Positions 1 to 11,330 are shown, counted from the first letter of the stretch. The stretch: 64,000 bases of DNA from Gnetum montanum (GCA_015680685.1 MNCI01004529.1:26280-90279), one strand, 5' to 3'. Numbers and translations: made by a program. Notes: generated by a model from the letters alone, not told the origin.

Positions 1-1250
1 TTTTGGGTAATCTCATCTATGAATAAAACACTCATGTCACTCATTGATTGAGGTGTTGTTATATGTTATCAAGTCTCAAGTGACTAATTACTTGGACAGT
101 GAGCCCACAACATCCACTCACTCATTCTATTAATAAGAGGTTCCACTTTAGGTATGATGATATTCTTGTCATCATGAAAACTTAAAAGTAACTTTGTGCT
201 CATTATGCCTAGAGTGAAAAATGATGAACTAAGAGGGAATGGTCAAGGTGTGACATCAAGGGGACTTGTGGATTCTCTTTGGTGACATTTGTGGAAGTTA
301 CCATGCAACTTGGGTGTACTAAGATCCTTGTAGATCTAACGAAAAATGGGAGTAAGAGTAATAAAGGAACTCAATCAAAAAACCCAATGCTATTCTAGGG
401 GGTCCCACTGAAAAAACATGCACCCATGCCTGAAGGTAGGTAGCTTCTCTAGATTACGCATTAGAAAAAAAAAGAAAAAGAAAAGATCAAGCTCAAAGTG
501 CTACAAAGCAATTCCAAATCACTCCTCCCTTGAACAAAATGCCAAGTGATCGTACACCTTGTTGTTGTGGTACTCTTATGGTTGTCCATCATGCGATGAA
601 ACAATGTGATGTCACTGATCAGAAGAATGGACTTGGTCTTGATTTTGGAGTGATGGGCTAATGACACATTAATCATGTCCTACACTCAAAATTCATTGTG
701 CCCTGGGTCAATTACCTCATCTCCCAATCTCTGCAATCCCTTCTACAATTCGCCTCATCTCACTGTCCATGTATTTTTGACTTGTGTCTTGCATAGCATT
801 GAATTCATACCTCATCATGGTGGTATCTACATGTGTGTGTTTTGTGAAACTAGTGTGGATTACATTTAACCCTTCTAGTGCCTACAAACATTTTAAGGTG
901 TGGTTATGTAAGGGCATCACAGGTAGGAACCTGCTTTGGGGAGGACCCACTTGTGTAACCCTTGTAATCTACACTCATAACACATCACCATTACACCATT
1001 TTATACCCTCCAAGAATTACAATAATCTTTCCCTCATCATTCTTCTCGTTCAAATGTTCCTATGTGCTGAAACATGTCCTTTCTCCTCATCTGATTCATG
1101 CATTCCATTGCCAGATTCTATACCATTATAGTTTTGTGCATTCAGGACTATTTAATATTACCCTGGATCTTTTACACCAACTTTAAGTCCTTCATTTTTG
1201 AGTTTATAATTTCAAAAATTTGTCAATTTTCTAAATACCCTACTTTAAAT
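1..1250 (+). other. Gy1 spacer upstream of the aORF
   Basis: About 1.25 kb without a convincing reading frame; the short open stretches here are not shared by relatives. It is homologous to 31120-32390 (Gy4), and in patches to 26500-27400 (Gy3) and 55250-56400 (Gy5). A shared landmark is the block around 928-955 reading CCTGCTTTGGGGAGGACCCA, found with changes in Gy3, Gy4 and Gy5 and on the reverse strand in Gy2. Conservation without coding potential suggests RNA-level or regulatory sequence. Confidence 0.6.
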
Positions 1251-1257
1251 AGGCCAC

Positions 1258-1343
1258 GATATCGCGTATGCGATATCAGGTCTGACTCGATATCGGGGCC
1301 GCACTATTGCATATGCAATATTGCATCGAACAAAACTATATAT
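1258..1343 (+). promoter_or_regulatory. Internal promoter-like palindrome block upstream of the Gy1 aORF
   Basis: GATATC occurs at 1258, 1272 and 1289. The first pair forms a 6-8-6 near-palindrome (GATATCGCGTATGCGATATC), one base from perfect. A perfect 16-bp palindrome, TATTGCATATGCAATA, follows at 1305-1320, then a TATA-like TATATAT at 1337-1343. The same GATATC pairs at 14-bp spacing lie in the U3 of the LTRs of this family (see 4994-5073). The block sits about 510 bp upstream of the aORF ATG. That it drives the aORF is inference. Confidence 0.5.
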
Positions 1344-1596
1344 GGATCCCCCACATGCATGTCAACATCATTTTCAACTATTCACGTGAGGGGAATTTTT
1401 TAAATTTTCTTCTATGACTCACGACTTGCACACCTCTTGTCCCAATAGTCATAACTTGCTTGCTAGCGCTTCGATTTTTATTCCGAAATAATCTACTTGA
1501 ACCACAAGTGTTCAGCTTAGTCGTGGGGGAGGGGTACACTTCAAATTGCACATAAATTTTTTGGAATTCATGATCACCCAAAGGATACTATAAAGG

Positions 1597-1856
1597 GTAA
1601 TTAATTAAAAACAACAACAAAAATGATGATAAACATGTGCCAAAAACAATCTTATCTCCTCACCTATACCAAGGAATTAAATTTTAAAGCCACCTAATCA
1701 AATTGGGGCCTAATATTAAAAATTTTAGGGGACATTTCCATAAGATTTTCTAACTTTGGATCACATGAAATAAGAAATGAATTCATTAAGTAGAAGTAAG
1801 GTATAACTTAAATTTTGTAAACAACCTTACTAATGGTCAACCTTGTGTGATTGCAG
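1597..1856 (+). other. Candidate intron just upstream of the aORF
   Basis: The aORF ATG at 1857 directly follows a good 3' splice acceptor (GTGTGATTGCAG), preserved in Gy4 at 32898-32909. A donor-like AAGGGTAATTA with GT at 1597 also recurs in Gy4 at 32669. The AT-rich 240-260 bp between them fits a plant intron. An alternative is splicing from a donor in the 5' leader of the genomic RNA, as for a subgenomic env-like message; the acceptor would then be real but this donor not. Confidence 0.4.
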
Positions 1857-4764
1857 ATGGTCCTTAAGCATGGACAACAAGAAGGACCCTCTCAAGGTGT
1901 GTCCATGCGACCCAGGAGAGGCAGAGGACAAGCGTCTCCTAAACAATGTGTAGAGAAGGAGGCACAATCATTTAGCATCCATCAAGAGATTCCTACTATT
2001 GCACAGTCAAGACGGGTAGAAGAAGGAGCTGCTGAAGTGCCTAAACAGGGACAACACCTCATGTTGTCCCTGGAGTGTGTTCAGGCTATCCAAAAAAGGT
2101 CCATGTTGGCAGCTATGATCATGGAATTAAACTTTGGACCTTTCATGAAATTAACTCCTGAGGTCGTTAGGGACCAACTCAAAGGGTCCTCATTATGGCC
2201 CATCCTCTCTGAAAGTGGTGCTTGGTACTTAGGAGAAACATATCAATTTTGGCATAATAAAGAAGAAGGCACCATAGTTAAAATTTTTGGTGTGTCTATA
2301 GATTTTTTCATCAAGGCCATCTCAAAAGTGTTGAACCTTTCGAATACAGGGCCAAAAGTTGCTCCCCTATCCACTTGCTTCGATGCTGATGCACGAAGAG
2401 TCTGGTTGGATAGGGCTTACAGCAAAGAGGACAAGACATATGGAGAGTTGGCGCTAGAAGAAAGGATATACTTCAAGATTGGTACTTATCATATCTTCCC
2501 CACAAGAGGATTAAATAGAATTTCAGCATATGCGGCAAGAGGAAGTGTAATATTCATGGGAAAGATTAATGCTAACCTTCATCATCTGTATCTCATGGAG
2601 ATCTTGAGGTGATTTGAAGAACACAAGATAGGGAAGTTTATGTTGCCCTTCCCTTATCTCATTAGGAAGCTGTGCAAACATGTTGGTATTCTGGGGTACA
2701 CCAATGATGTCCCTAGAAGAGCCCAAAATGCTTTGTTCACTGAACTACTAAAGCCACCAGCCCAAAGGAAGAGTGCTATTGAGACACTGGAGCCAAAACA
2801 AGAATAGATGGTGGGGCCCACTATAACTCAAACTATANGAACTACTAAAGCCACCAGCCCAAAGGAAGAGTGCTATTGAGACACTGGAGCCAAAACAAGA
2901 ATAGATGGTGGGGCCCACTATAACTCAAACTATAGGGCCTAGCCAACTCCGAAGCACAGGGCCCAATCAACAACAAGCAAGGCTCAACATGAGCCAACGA
3001 GACCAATTATCACCACCACCGCAGGATTATCAACCATCGATGAGCCATCTCAAGGCCATTGTTGAGATGGTCAATTAGAAAAGTCATGATGATGCTAATC
3101 TCTTCTGTGTCATCAATGACACCATATGATCCATAGTTTCTATTAATCACACATGGGACAAGGTGTCCATCCAAACAGGAGGAGGGAAGACCCATTAGTC
3201 ACAAAATATTTTTGGGAATGCTGCATCTTTCTAAGTGTAATTGGAAATAGGTGAAGGGGCCACAATGCTGGTCATGTAGCACCAAGATGCAGCAAGAGCC
3301 ATAGAAGTGGTTACAGACCACATTAAAGAATCTTTCAACATCCCTGTTGTGCCACTGGAAGATTTCACAAGAGCACAGGATGCTCAAACTCTAGCCAGTC
3401 TCTCAATGACTCTTGCAAAGCATGAGGATGCCCTTGATCGATTTCTACAGATAGGACAAGTAATGACATCCTTATTTGACATCCCATAAGATGTCATAGT
3501 AGCATAATCAAACCTCATCTCTACTAAAGAAAAGCTAGTTATGGTAGAGATCAGGGTCGAGCGTGTAGAAGCAGAGTTAGCAAGACTCCAAGAGAGGCTC
3601 GTTACCCTACAAGCTACATAGTGGGACACATCTCAGTTTTTTATTCCTACAGACCAGCTGGACACTTTTAGGATAGAGCAGCTTAATAAGCTACTGGTAG
3701 ATAATAAAAGAGTAGTAGAGGAGAAGGAGAAGGTTGATTGGGATGCCTCCAAGTCATAGGAGCAAGCCTACATGCACACCAAGGCACTTAGAGCCTTACA
3801 GGAAGAAAATAAATAGCTCGTTGCTGACAATCTTTGGTTGACCATTGTGGAGAAATAGAATAATTTTCTTAAGGAAACATTTCAGCAATTATGAGAGTAG
3901 TTGGTTAGGGTCAACCAAAACATGAACCGTTTGGCCAAAGAGAATCGAACCCTCTCAATGGAGGAGTTATGTGCAATTCGTCAAAAGACGACCATTGAAA
4001 TAAGCATGTGGAAAAAAAATGCCAAGCAACATGAAAAGTTAAAGGAGCATTTCAAAGACCAGGTTGGGATGTACAAGCAAGTCATAGAAAAGGAGATCCA
4101 TATGACTGACGCCCACATCAACACTTTCAGTGCTCAACACACTGATTGCCAGGCCATATTCGACACATATGCATTTGCCCACCAAGTAGAGCTTAAAAGC
4201 CAAGACCTTCAAATTCAAGATCTCACAGAGCATATGGAATTGACAAACCTGTGATATGCCAATCTAGCCATGTTGACAGCAAGATACCTAAGAATAGAGC
4301 TCGAGAAGCAGGTAGTTGCCACCTACACCAAATATGAAGCAAAATTTGTAGAGCACAAGAAAACGTTGCAAAGCTTGAAGTTGTAAATTCTAAAATAGAG
4401 GTGGTTAACACTAGCTACCAAGGGTAGAAAGATGTTGCAATGGACTTGGCTTGATGGGTTACAGATTTCCAAGAACACAAGGACAAAGCTAGAGCCTACG
4501 AGTAGAAATGATAGTTGTTTACAGCCTAGTAAGTTAAATCAAATCAAATGTTCCTGCAACTACTGTGCCCATGGGAGGTGCCGACTCCATCAAAAATTGG
4601 AGCATCAGCATGGATGGCACAATATCCCTAAAATAAAGAGGAAAACCTCCAGGCATTATTGTAAAGCCATCAAATTCCAAAATCTAGTGAACAAGATAAG
4701 GGGAAGTGACCCATGGAGGAGCCACTACCACCTGGAACCACATGAGTTCCACAAAATTTTGTAA
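1857..4764 (+). pseudogene. Additional ORF (aORF) of Gy1, N-terminal transposon-protein-like part plus coiled coil
   Basis: The first open stretch is 251 codons (1857-2612). Reading continues in the same frame past a TGA (FEEHKIGKFMLPFPYLIRKL), then through many stops to about 4764. An early basic stretch (RPRRGRGQ) is followed by a conserved part with WYLGETYQFW, LEERIYFKI, FPTRGLNRIS and FPYLIRKLCKHVGI. The last resembles the end of the plant transposon protein domain found in Athila-like elements (Pfam Transposase_32); that match is by eye. The second half (3500-4400) is rich in K, E, Q and L with heptad-like spacing (NMNRLAKENRTLSMEELC) and looks like coiled coil. Gy5 carries a homologue at 57020-59880. 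A capsid-accessory or env-like role is unproven. Confidence 0.6.
2742..2934. repeat. Exact 96-bp direct duplication around a single N
   Basis: Positions 2742-2837 and 2839-2934 are identical over 96 bp and separated only by the N at 2838. Identical copies inside an otherwise heavily mutated element, meeting at one N, are best explained as two contig ends that overlap but were not merged. A real copy would be single; the aORF should be read with one copy removed. Confidence 0.85.
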
Positions 4765-4926
4765 TTTTGTGATTTTGTATTTTTTTGTGTCTATTCCAAT
4801 TTTATTCTATTCAATTCTCCATTGTGGCATAATTACATTCCTAGTCAGTTAATAATCCCATACCTCTACACCGTGTAATCAATGGAGCTTTTTCTCATTT
4901 GTTCGACTCGAGGACGAGTTTTCATT

Positions 4927-4939
4927 CAGTTGTGGGGTA
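4927..4939 (+). other. Polypurine tract before the Gy1 3' LTR
   Basis: The short G-rich stretch CAGTTGTGGGGTA ends exactly at the LTR start TGATGAACC. The same stretch precedes the Gy5 3' LTR (60058-60072, TCAGTTGTGGGGGTA). Its position just 5' of the 3' LTR is where second-strand priming by the RNase H-resistant tract occurs. It contains T residues, so it is a weak PPT and the exact primer end is approximate. Confidence 0.65.
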
Positions 4940-5808
4940 TGATGAACCATGATTCATTAGGCTCCAATATTAGACTTGCAATACTTCGTACACGATATCG
5001 GGTATGCGATATCATGGCCTGGCTAGCAAGATTGGATGTACGATATCGTGACTCCTGTACAGGCCTATAAATACACATGTAGGCACAAGGAGTTAAAAGT
5101 AAGTTTTTAGAGTCAGTCAGTAGTTCATTTTAGAAGTTAGCTTTCATTTTTAGTTCTTCTCAAGTCTTTTCCCCTAGTGCATGCTTACAGTGTGATGATT
5201 GTAATTGTACAGCATCCTCATTTGAGTGTGACGTACTTGGACATGCACATGACCAGAAATAAAGATCAAGATTACTTCATCATTGCAGCATTCACTTAGT
5301 TAATTATTTATCTATTATTTATTACTTTTGTAATTAATATCTTTCTACCTTCTTCTCCTATCCCTATTAGTAAACGCAGAATGAGTATGACCTAATCACA
5401 AGTATTTAAGTGTGACTACTTGGTATCCCAATAGTGCACCTAGGACATGCGCTTGGTAATCCTAGTAGTAGTACACAAGGTCCAAGATGTGTACGGATGA
5501 TTAAGGGATGGATTCTCATCACACTTAGGTTAGCTTAGACTCTCTCTCCCTTTTCCTCTTAGCTTAATTAAAGTTATTTTCCATTACCTCTAGGAGTACC
5601 ACTAGGTTAGAAACCACATCATACACCTCACTCTAGACTAAACCATATGTGAAAAAGCATATACTAGTCCAAGTGGGAAGACAGCGAACTGTGATCAACG
5701 AGTAACTATCTAGATATCACAACTAGCCCGTCTACGGAGTTCGACTGGATCATGCATGAAAAACTCATAATCGTATGGTTGAGTGTAGGGGTACCTCATC
5801 ACTCATCA
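4940..5808 (+). repeat. 3' LTR of Gy1 (869 bp)
   Basis: Starts TGATGA after the PPT and ends TCATCA, the inverted-repeat ends shared by Gypsy LTRs in this window. U3 carries the GATATC array and TATA box; R contains AATAAAGATCAAGATTACTT near 5259, a likely polyadenylation region; U5 contains two TTGGTA-type copies (near 5419 and 5452) and ends with the family signature CGTATGGTTGAGTGTAGGGG. It aligns along its length with the Gy4 5' LTR (28032-28877). Confidence 0.9.
4994..5073 (+). promoter_or_regulatory. U3 GATATC array and TATA box of Gy1
   Basis: GATATC starts at 4994, 5008 and 5042 (steps of 14 and 34 bp). TATAAATA starts at 5066, exactly 24 bp after the last GATATC start. The same 24-bp distance occurs in the LTRs of Gy3, Gy4 and Gy6, so this is read as the core promoter with an adjacent factor-binding array. 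Confidence 0.8.
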
Positions 5809-7450
5809 CCTTTGGAAACAAATTATGGAAAATTGGCTAAGTGTTATGGATATTTCTATAGTTTTTATGTTGAGTCAACCGGGATGCGTCAAAGAATCCT
5901 GCTACATTGATGGGGATGCGTTGACATAGCTATTCAAGCCAATTTTTCATAGTAGAAATTCGAGGAACTTCAAAAGAGTCTAGAAATAAAAAAAGAGGCC
6001 AATGAAAGCTAGAAAAGCATAGAAGGATGGAAAAAACATGGAAGAGGGTTTTATGTTCATTAGGAGAGGAGTTTGAATTGGATTTGGATAAGTAATGCCA
6101 AAAGAAAGAAAAACTGGACATTCAGAAGGAGAAGTGATAAAACTAATCACAAAAATGATAGAGGGATAGGAAGTTTAACTTAAATAGACCAAGGATATGC
6201 AAGTGATTCCTCCCCCCAAAGTAGGCTTATGTCAATAATACCCTTGCATGCTCTCATCCCAAGGAGACTGTAGATCCCAAGGACGATTAATGGTCTTTTA
6301 AAGTTGAAAATCAAATCCATGTGAGAGATCATTAAAGGATTATGATACATGTCATAACAAATATATAAATCGATCATGATAAGAGGTAGTGAGGTGGTCA
6401 ATGATGAGGTTATAATTATGAAAGAGAGAGAGAGAGATGAGAAATTCTCTCATCCAGGTCACATGAAGTCCTTTTAGGACTTATGATTAAGATGATCTAA
6501 TACCATCCCATCCTTAGTTAGGATCGAGTCCTTCCATGTTCAATGGCCTTGCATTATCATATCTTGATCCTTTGACCATCGCGAATTTATGACAACCATC
6601 GAAGGATAACAACCTCTCCGAGAAAAGAGAAGCAGGAAGATAAAAAGAAAATTAGTTAGAGGAATGCCTTTGGGCATGGGTAACATGTTTTTCCAACCCC
6701 ATAACTAATGCTTGTAGCCCATTATTTTTTCTAAGGTGTGTGCTATGAATTTTCATGTTATATAAATTATTTTTTCATTTTTTCATTTTTTATTAGAAAT
6801 CTCATGGGAACCACACCATGCAAGACATTCTTCCTATTATGGTCAATGGTAGGAGCGGTGAGAGACTAATGGAGAAAGTTATAAAACACCAAAGAGAAGT
6901 TGGAAATAAAATATGACAAATTCTCTTGAATTTATACCCTTTTCCATTTCCACTTGGTCCATTCCAAGTTCATTAAGTAATAAGATCATCGATTCTTTTT
7001 AAGTTTTCATTACAGAAGGACCTCATGCTTCCAATATGAAGAGTCTCATAGAGTTGGGTGGAATGGGTGAATGTTGTAGAATCAATGCTTGATATCATCA
7101 TAAAATTAATAATCCATTAATCAAGGACATAATCCCAGGATGAAATATGATCATTTCATAATCAATCAAAACATTAAATACTATATTAATGAACTTCAAA
7201 GAGTAGTATAAGCAAGGGAAAAAACTCAGGATTCTTGATGAACAAAAAAACATGAAAGAAAATAACCCATGAGAGAATATAAACAAGGTAAAATATATAA
7301 AATAAGTTTTAAAATATTCAAGAAAAATAAAAACATATAAATAATGATGTAAAATAAAATGTAAAAAAATTAGATAGCCATCATAGAATGTTAACATGGG
7401 TGGCCATCTTCCCCATGACTATGTTGAAAGAAGGAGATCTGAAAAATAAA
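5809..7450 (-). other. Gy2 spacer downstream of pol
   Basis: No supported gene. On the minus strand it carries the spacer landmark seen in the other elements (CCTACTTTGGGGGGAGGA near 6222-6241), so it corresponds to the pol-aORF spacer. A short GA/CT run at 6421-6435 is simple repeat. Open frames here are chance stretches. Confidence 0.6.
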
Positions 7451-7456
7451 ATGTGT

Positions 7457-8690
7457 CTACACATCTTTGGAGGCATTCATGTCACCAATTATGTGAGTTT
7501 CTAGGAAAGGTTTTATTTGTTGGATGTTAACTATCAATCTTTTCTCTAGGCTTAAAGGGTGGTAAATTGTCATGATCCTAACAAGAAAAGTTGTATGAAT
7601 GATATAATATCCTTCCCATAGTGTTTGAAATTTCATCCATAGTGGTACATGCATGGGATTCTAGTAAAGAATCTTATCTCTTAATTGAAATTTAATTTTT
7701 CTTATTCATGAGTCATGACATTGTTTGACATATGTGTTGTCCACCTCATTCATGGATAGGGTTGCCTATTGATTTTTTTCTAGCACATTCAATGTCATTA
7801 AACATTTCTTTTATGCTAGGCTCAAATTGAGGTCAAGTTCACAAGATGTTGAAAGTGTACAAAGCTCAGCTTGAATCGAAAGGGTTCGTAATTTCTATAC
7901 ACTAACTCATAGGAAGAATAACTAATAAGAAGTTTCCAAGTGGATCAATAGGCCCATAGAGAATCATTGAGTTTTGTCCTTTATTCGTTTTTGTATTTAC
8001 TAATGGTGCATGTTAGTATTTTGGTTTTTTTCCTATTAGTAACTTAAGCTTTATCATTAGCTTGGGGGTGATAAGAAGTTGTTAATTTATGACTCACCCC
8101 TAAGTGTTGCATTAGTTTTCAAAAGGTAGCACCTGTGAAATGAGTTCCATTATTAGAAATAAGTGCCCTTAGCATTCCAAACCTATTTACCATATTTTTC
8201 TAAACAAACCATGCTATCATAGAGGACCAAGAATCAATAACTACTATAACTTCACCTCACTTGATGCATTAGTCAACAGCTACAATGATGTATACATTTT
8301 CATTGGACATGGTGTTGATGGGTTCCATGAAGTTAATTCCCCAAATATTGAAAGGATCTAGTGGTTAGATCCACTATTTTGACCCTTCAATCATTATAGT
8401 AATTTCTCCATCTCATTGGTAATGCTCGCATGAACAGGAAAAATGGTGGACATCCTTGAAAATTACTGGCCAGTAGTATCCTACCAAGAGGATTTCTATG
8501 AACATCCTCCCTATGTAATGGTCCCTACAAGGACCCTCATGAGTGTCCTAGAGGATTCATAGTTGATCAACTTTGGGCACACACATCATACTAAGCCATT
8601 TATGCAAACCTTGTAAAGGTTAGCCTAGATTTCCATGTAATGCTTAGATTGATGAAGAAAATATTATTTGTTCCTATTATCCAATTCTTG
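7457..8690 (-). pseudogene. Gy2 integrase
   Basis: Decayed integrase on the minus strand. The region near 8430-8560 matches the zinc-binding N-terminal part of Gypsy integrase; 8270-8350 matches the start of the catalytic core (ID-FMEPI and VIVAVD-like residues); the end (7457-7654) reads TLWEGYYIIH and LIVNIQQIKPF, as after integrase in Gy3 (LLVNIQQTKPF). The enzyme would insert the cDNA into the nuclear genome. Stops and frameshifts throughout make it inactive. Confidence 0.65.
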
Positions 8691-8699
8691 ATATGTCTC

Positions 8700-9330
8700 C
8701 TAATTGAGTAGGTAGGAAAGGAATTCCTTATACAAATTAGAATCTTCAGGATTTTGCAATTCAACATGTTTTTCTAAGAGAAATTCATTTGGAAATTCAT
8801 CACATAAAGATCCTTCATCCTCTTCATTGGTGTATTGTAATTGAGACAAGTGGTTAGTGACCACATTTTTAGCTCTCCTTTTGTCCATCATTGTGAGATC
8901 AAACTCTTGTAGAATTACTAGCCCCTGTATGACATAGGGGCTCACCATTGGTTTGTTCATGAGGAACCTATGATTTGTCTACATAAAAATTTGATATCCA
9001 AGCACATAGTACCTAAATTTTTCTAAGGCATGCACCATCACCATAAGCTCCTTCTCTATGGTAATGTAGTTCAACTATGATCCCACACTACTTCTTCTTG
9101 CATAATGAATGTATTAAGGACAATTTTGATTAGTCAATTATGTAAGCACAAACTCCAAAGCATAATCAGATGTATCTATCATGATGTGAAAGGTTCTAAA
9201 CCAATCAAGAGTACATACAGTAAGAGTCTCTATGAGATTTTACTTTAATTATTGGAATGATAACTCATATTCCTTAGTCTAGTTGAATGATGCATTCTTC
9301 TTTGTAAGCTCAACCGATGGCTTAGTAATT
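8700..9330 (-). pseudogene. Gy2 RNase H
   Basis: The open stretch 8700-8960 reads MNKPMVSPYVIQGLVILQEF and continues with DLTMMDKRRAKNVVTNHLSQ, matching the end of Gypsy RNase H and the linker to integrase in Gy3 (24720-24848). The upstream part (to about 9330, higher coordinates) carries the preceding RNase H core with stops. The domain removes RNA from the RNA:DNA hybrid during reverse transcription. Confidence 0.7.
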
Positions 9331-9339
9331 TTTGAGAAG

Positions 9340-10350
9340 TTTTTGATGAAGCATTAGTAGAAAAAATGTGTCCAAGAAATGACCTTACATATTTCACCAT
9401 TTTAGGTTACTAGGTGATTCCTTGGATGACCTATACTTTTTTTAGGTCCACCTCAATCCCTTTTTCTAAATTCTATGCCCCAACACAATGCCTTCATAGA
9501 CCATCAAATGTCTTTTCTACCAGTTAAGCTTCAAGTTAGTCACCATGCATCATTAAAGCACTTGCTCAAGATGGTCCAAGGCTTACTGAAATATGGTAAC
9601 ATAGGTAGAATAGTCATTTATGAAGACTTCTACCCTAGTACCAATCTACTATTGAAAGATGCTAAGAACCAAATATTAGAAGTTAGCAAGAGCATCGCAT
9701 AGACTAAAAGGTGTCTTTTGGTATGCAAAAGTCCCTTATGGACTTGTGAATGTGTTTTCTCCTAGTCCTCTAGTGTAATCTATATTTGGTTATATCCACT
9801 ATAACCATCTAGAAAGCTATAATAGCAATTTCCTACTCTAGTATCCAACACTTGGTCAAAAAATGTAATGGAAAATGATCCTTAAGAGTTACCATGTTTA
9901 AGAGCTAGAAATCTATGTAGACACTTCACTTCCCTCCTTTCTTAGGTAAAATCATAAGTGGGCTAACCCATTTTCTCTTTATAATCAAATAGATAAACAT
10001 CCACTATAAGCATCTAGAAAGCTATAATAGCAATGTCCTACTCTAGTATCCAACACTTGGTCGAAAAATGTAATGGAAAATGATCCTTAAGAGTTACCAT
10101 GTTTAAGAGCTAGAAATCTATGTAGACACTTCACTTCCCTCCTTTCTTAGGTATAATCATGAGTGGGCTAACCCATTTTCTCTTTATAATCAAATAGATA
10201 AACCTAGACTTGAGAAGTTGTTCCACTTACTTCTTGATAGTTTTGGATTCAACCTTCACTGCAGTTGATGGAAGAGTCTATATATATGTGGTGCTAGCAT
10301 ATCCATGGATCTATCCTAGTAAGTTCATGATATGACCAAGTAAGTATTGT
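9340..10350 (-). pseudogene. Gy2 reverse transcriptase
   Basis: Minus-strand sequence homologous to the RT of Gy3 and Gy5; the finger motif (KKGGK followed by a VYIDF-like stretch) is recognisable near 9930 and again near 10135 because of a 205-bp tandem duplication (9794-10203). Many stops. It would synthesise cDNA from the element RNA, primed at the tRNA-Asp PBS. Confidence 0.65.
9794..10203. repeat. 205-bp tandem duplication inside the Gy2 RT
   Basis: Positions 9794-9998 and 9999-10203 are directly adjacent and nearly identical, differing at only a handful of bases (for example ATAACCAT versus ATAAGCAT). There is no N at the junction, unlike the assembly-type duplications in this window. 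It arose after insertion, since it would break the RT fold. Confidence 0.85.
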
Positions 10351-10715
10351 TGATCATTTTTTCATCACCTTTAGTAGTTTCTATTTCTATTTTGAAGAAA
10401 GATTAGCATTGATGATTACCAACTTGTCATTGTTCAGAAAATCATATTCAAAAGTTACCAGTAATTTTTTAGTTCGATCATGGATTTCCAAATCTTCCCA
10501 ATTCATTTCACTTTGTGTGTAGAAGAGTTGACTATGGAGCTACTCTATTTCATCCCTGTTCTCAATGTAAGAACTCATGAGGCTTTCCAATGGTTCCATG
10601 TCTATTGTGGATTTAGCTTGATGATATGTTACCATCCACTAGGTACCTTCTTAGTTTGTGGCTACTGCATACAAGCACTTCTAAATAACTACTATTTGGC
10701 ATATTGACTACACGC

Positions 10716-11330
10716 TTAGATTGATGTACCATTTGTACCCATATCTTTGAACACAATGGCACCTATGTCACTATATGTGATGCACAAAATCCTCTTCTTC
10801 TCTATTTTGTTGAATTTATTTTCCTTAGAGATTTCCAAGGAGAGATCTTGAATTACCATTTTGAAATCTATAGTGCTTAGCCATGCCCTTCCCATAATGA
10901 TAGGAAAGTCCAACTTACAATTCTCTACATGAATCATAAGGAAATTTGTAGGATAGGACCGCCCATAGATGGTGATCACAATGTCCTCCACTAACCCCAA
11001 AGGAAAAATGATGGACTAATCTACTAGCCCTAGTTTGATAGGTCTCTTCTTAAGAGGAGGCAAGTGTTAGGTCTTGTACATTTTTTAGGAGATTAAGTCC
11101 AACCTAGAACTTGAATCCAATAAAGCTTTACATGGATCATTCCCTATAATTTGCAGATAAATTATGAGACTTCCAAGATCAAATTGTTTCCTAGAAAGGT
11201 GACCAACCTTTATCCAATCCGTGACCACATGGATCAACATAATAATATGGACATTAGAGGTTCTTTGGTCTGAAGGTAGCTTAAGGATATTTTCAAAGGT
11301 ATATGAGGTAGGGTTAACAACCATGAGTGT
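10716..11330 (-). pseudogene. Gy2 aspartic protease and linker to RT
   Basis: The minus-strand stretch 11085-11324 reads IIYLQIIGNDPCKALLDSSS, the active-site region of a Gypsy protease (LLDSGSG type, with DSS here). 10716-11000 contains the downstream conserved part (GRSYPTNFLMI, IIMGRAWLSTID, LSLEISKENKF) found in the same order in Gy3 and Gy5. The protease would cut the Gag-Pol precursor. Confidence 0.75.

Larger units (their letters stand above)
1..5808 (+). mobile_element. Gy1: 3' part of a Ty3/Gypsy retrotransposon
   Basis: The segment starts inside the region after pol and runs through an aORF, a polypurine tract and a full 3' LTR. Positions 1-2280 are collinear with 31120-33340 of Gy4, and the LTR matches that of Gy4 closely, including the block around AATAAAGATCAAGATTACTT, so both belong to one family. 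The 5' LTR, gag and any pol lie left of the window. It abuts reverse-oriented Gy2 at 5809 and was probably inserted into it. No site duplication can be tested because the left end is not visible. Confidence 0.85.

Noticed and set aside
1851-1856. TTG at 1851 as the aORF start codon
   Set aside because: It is part of the splice acceptor TTGCAG; the ATG at 1857 is shared with Gy4 (32910) and is the better start.
7098-7397. 99-codon minus-strand hydrophobic frame
   Set aside because: Same cause: A-rich plus strand in the Gy2 spacer; no counterpart in other spacers.
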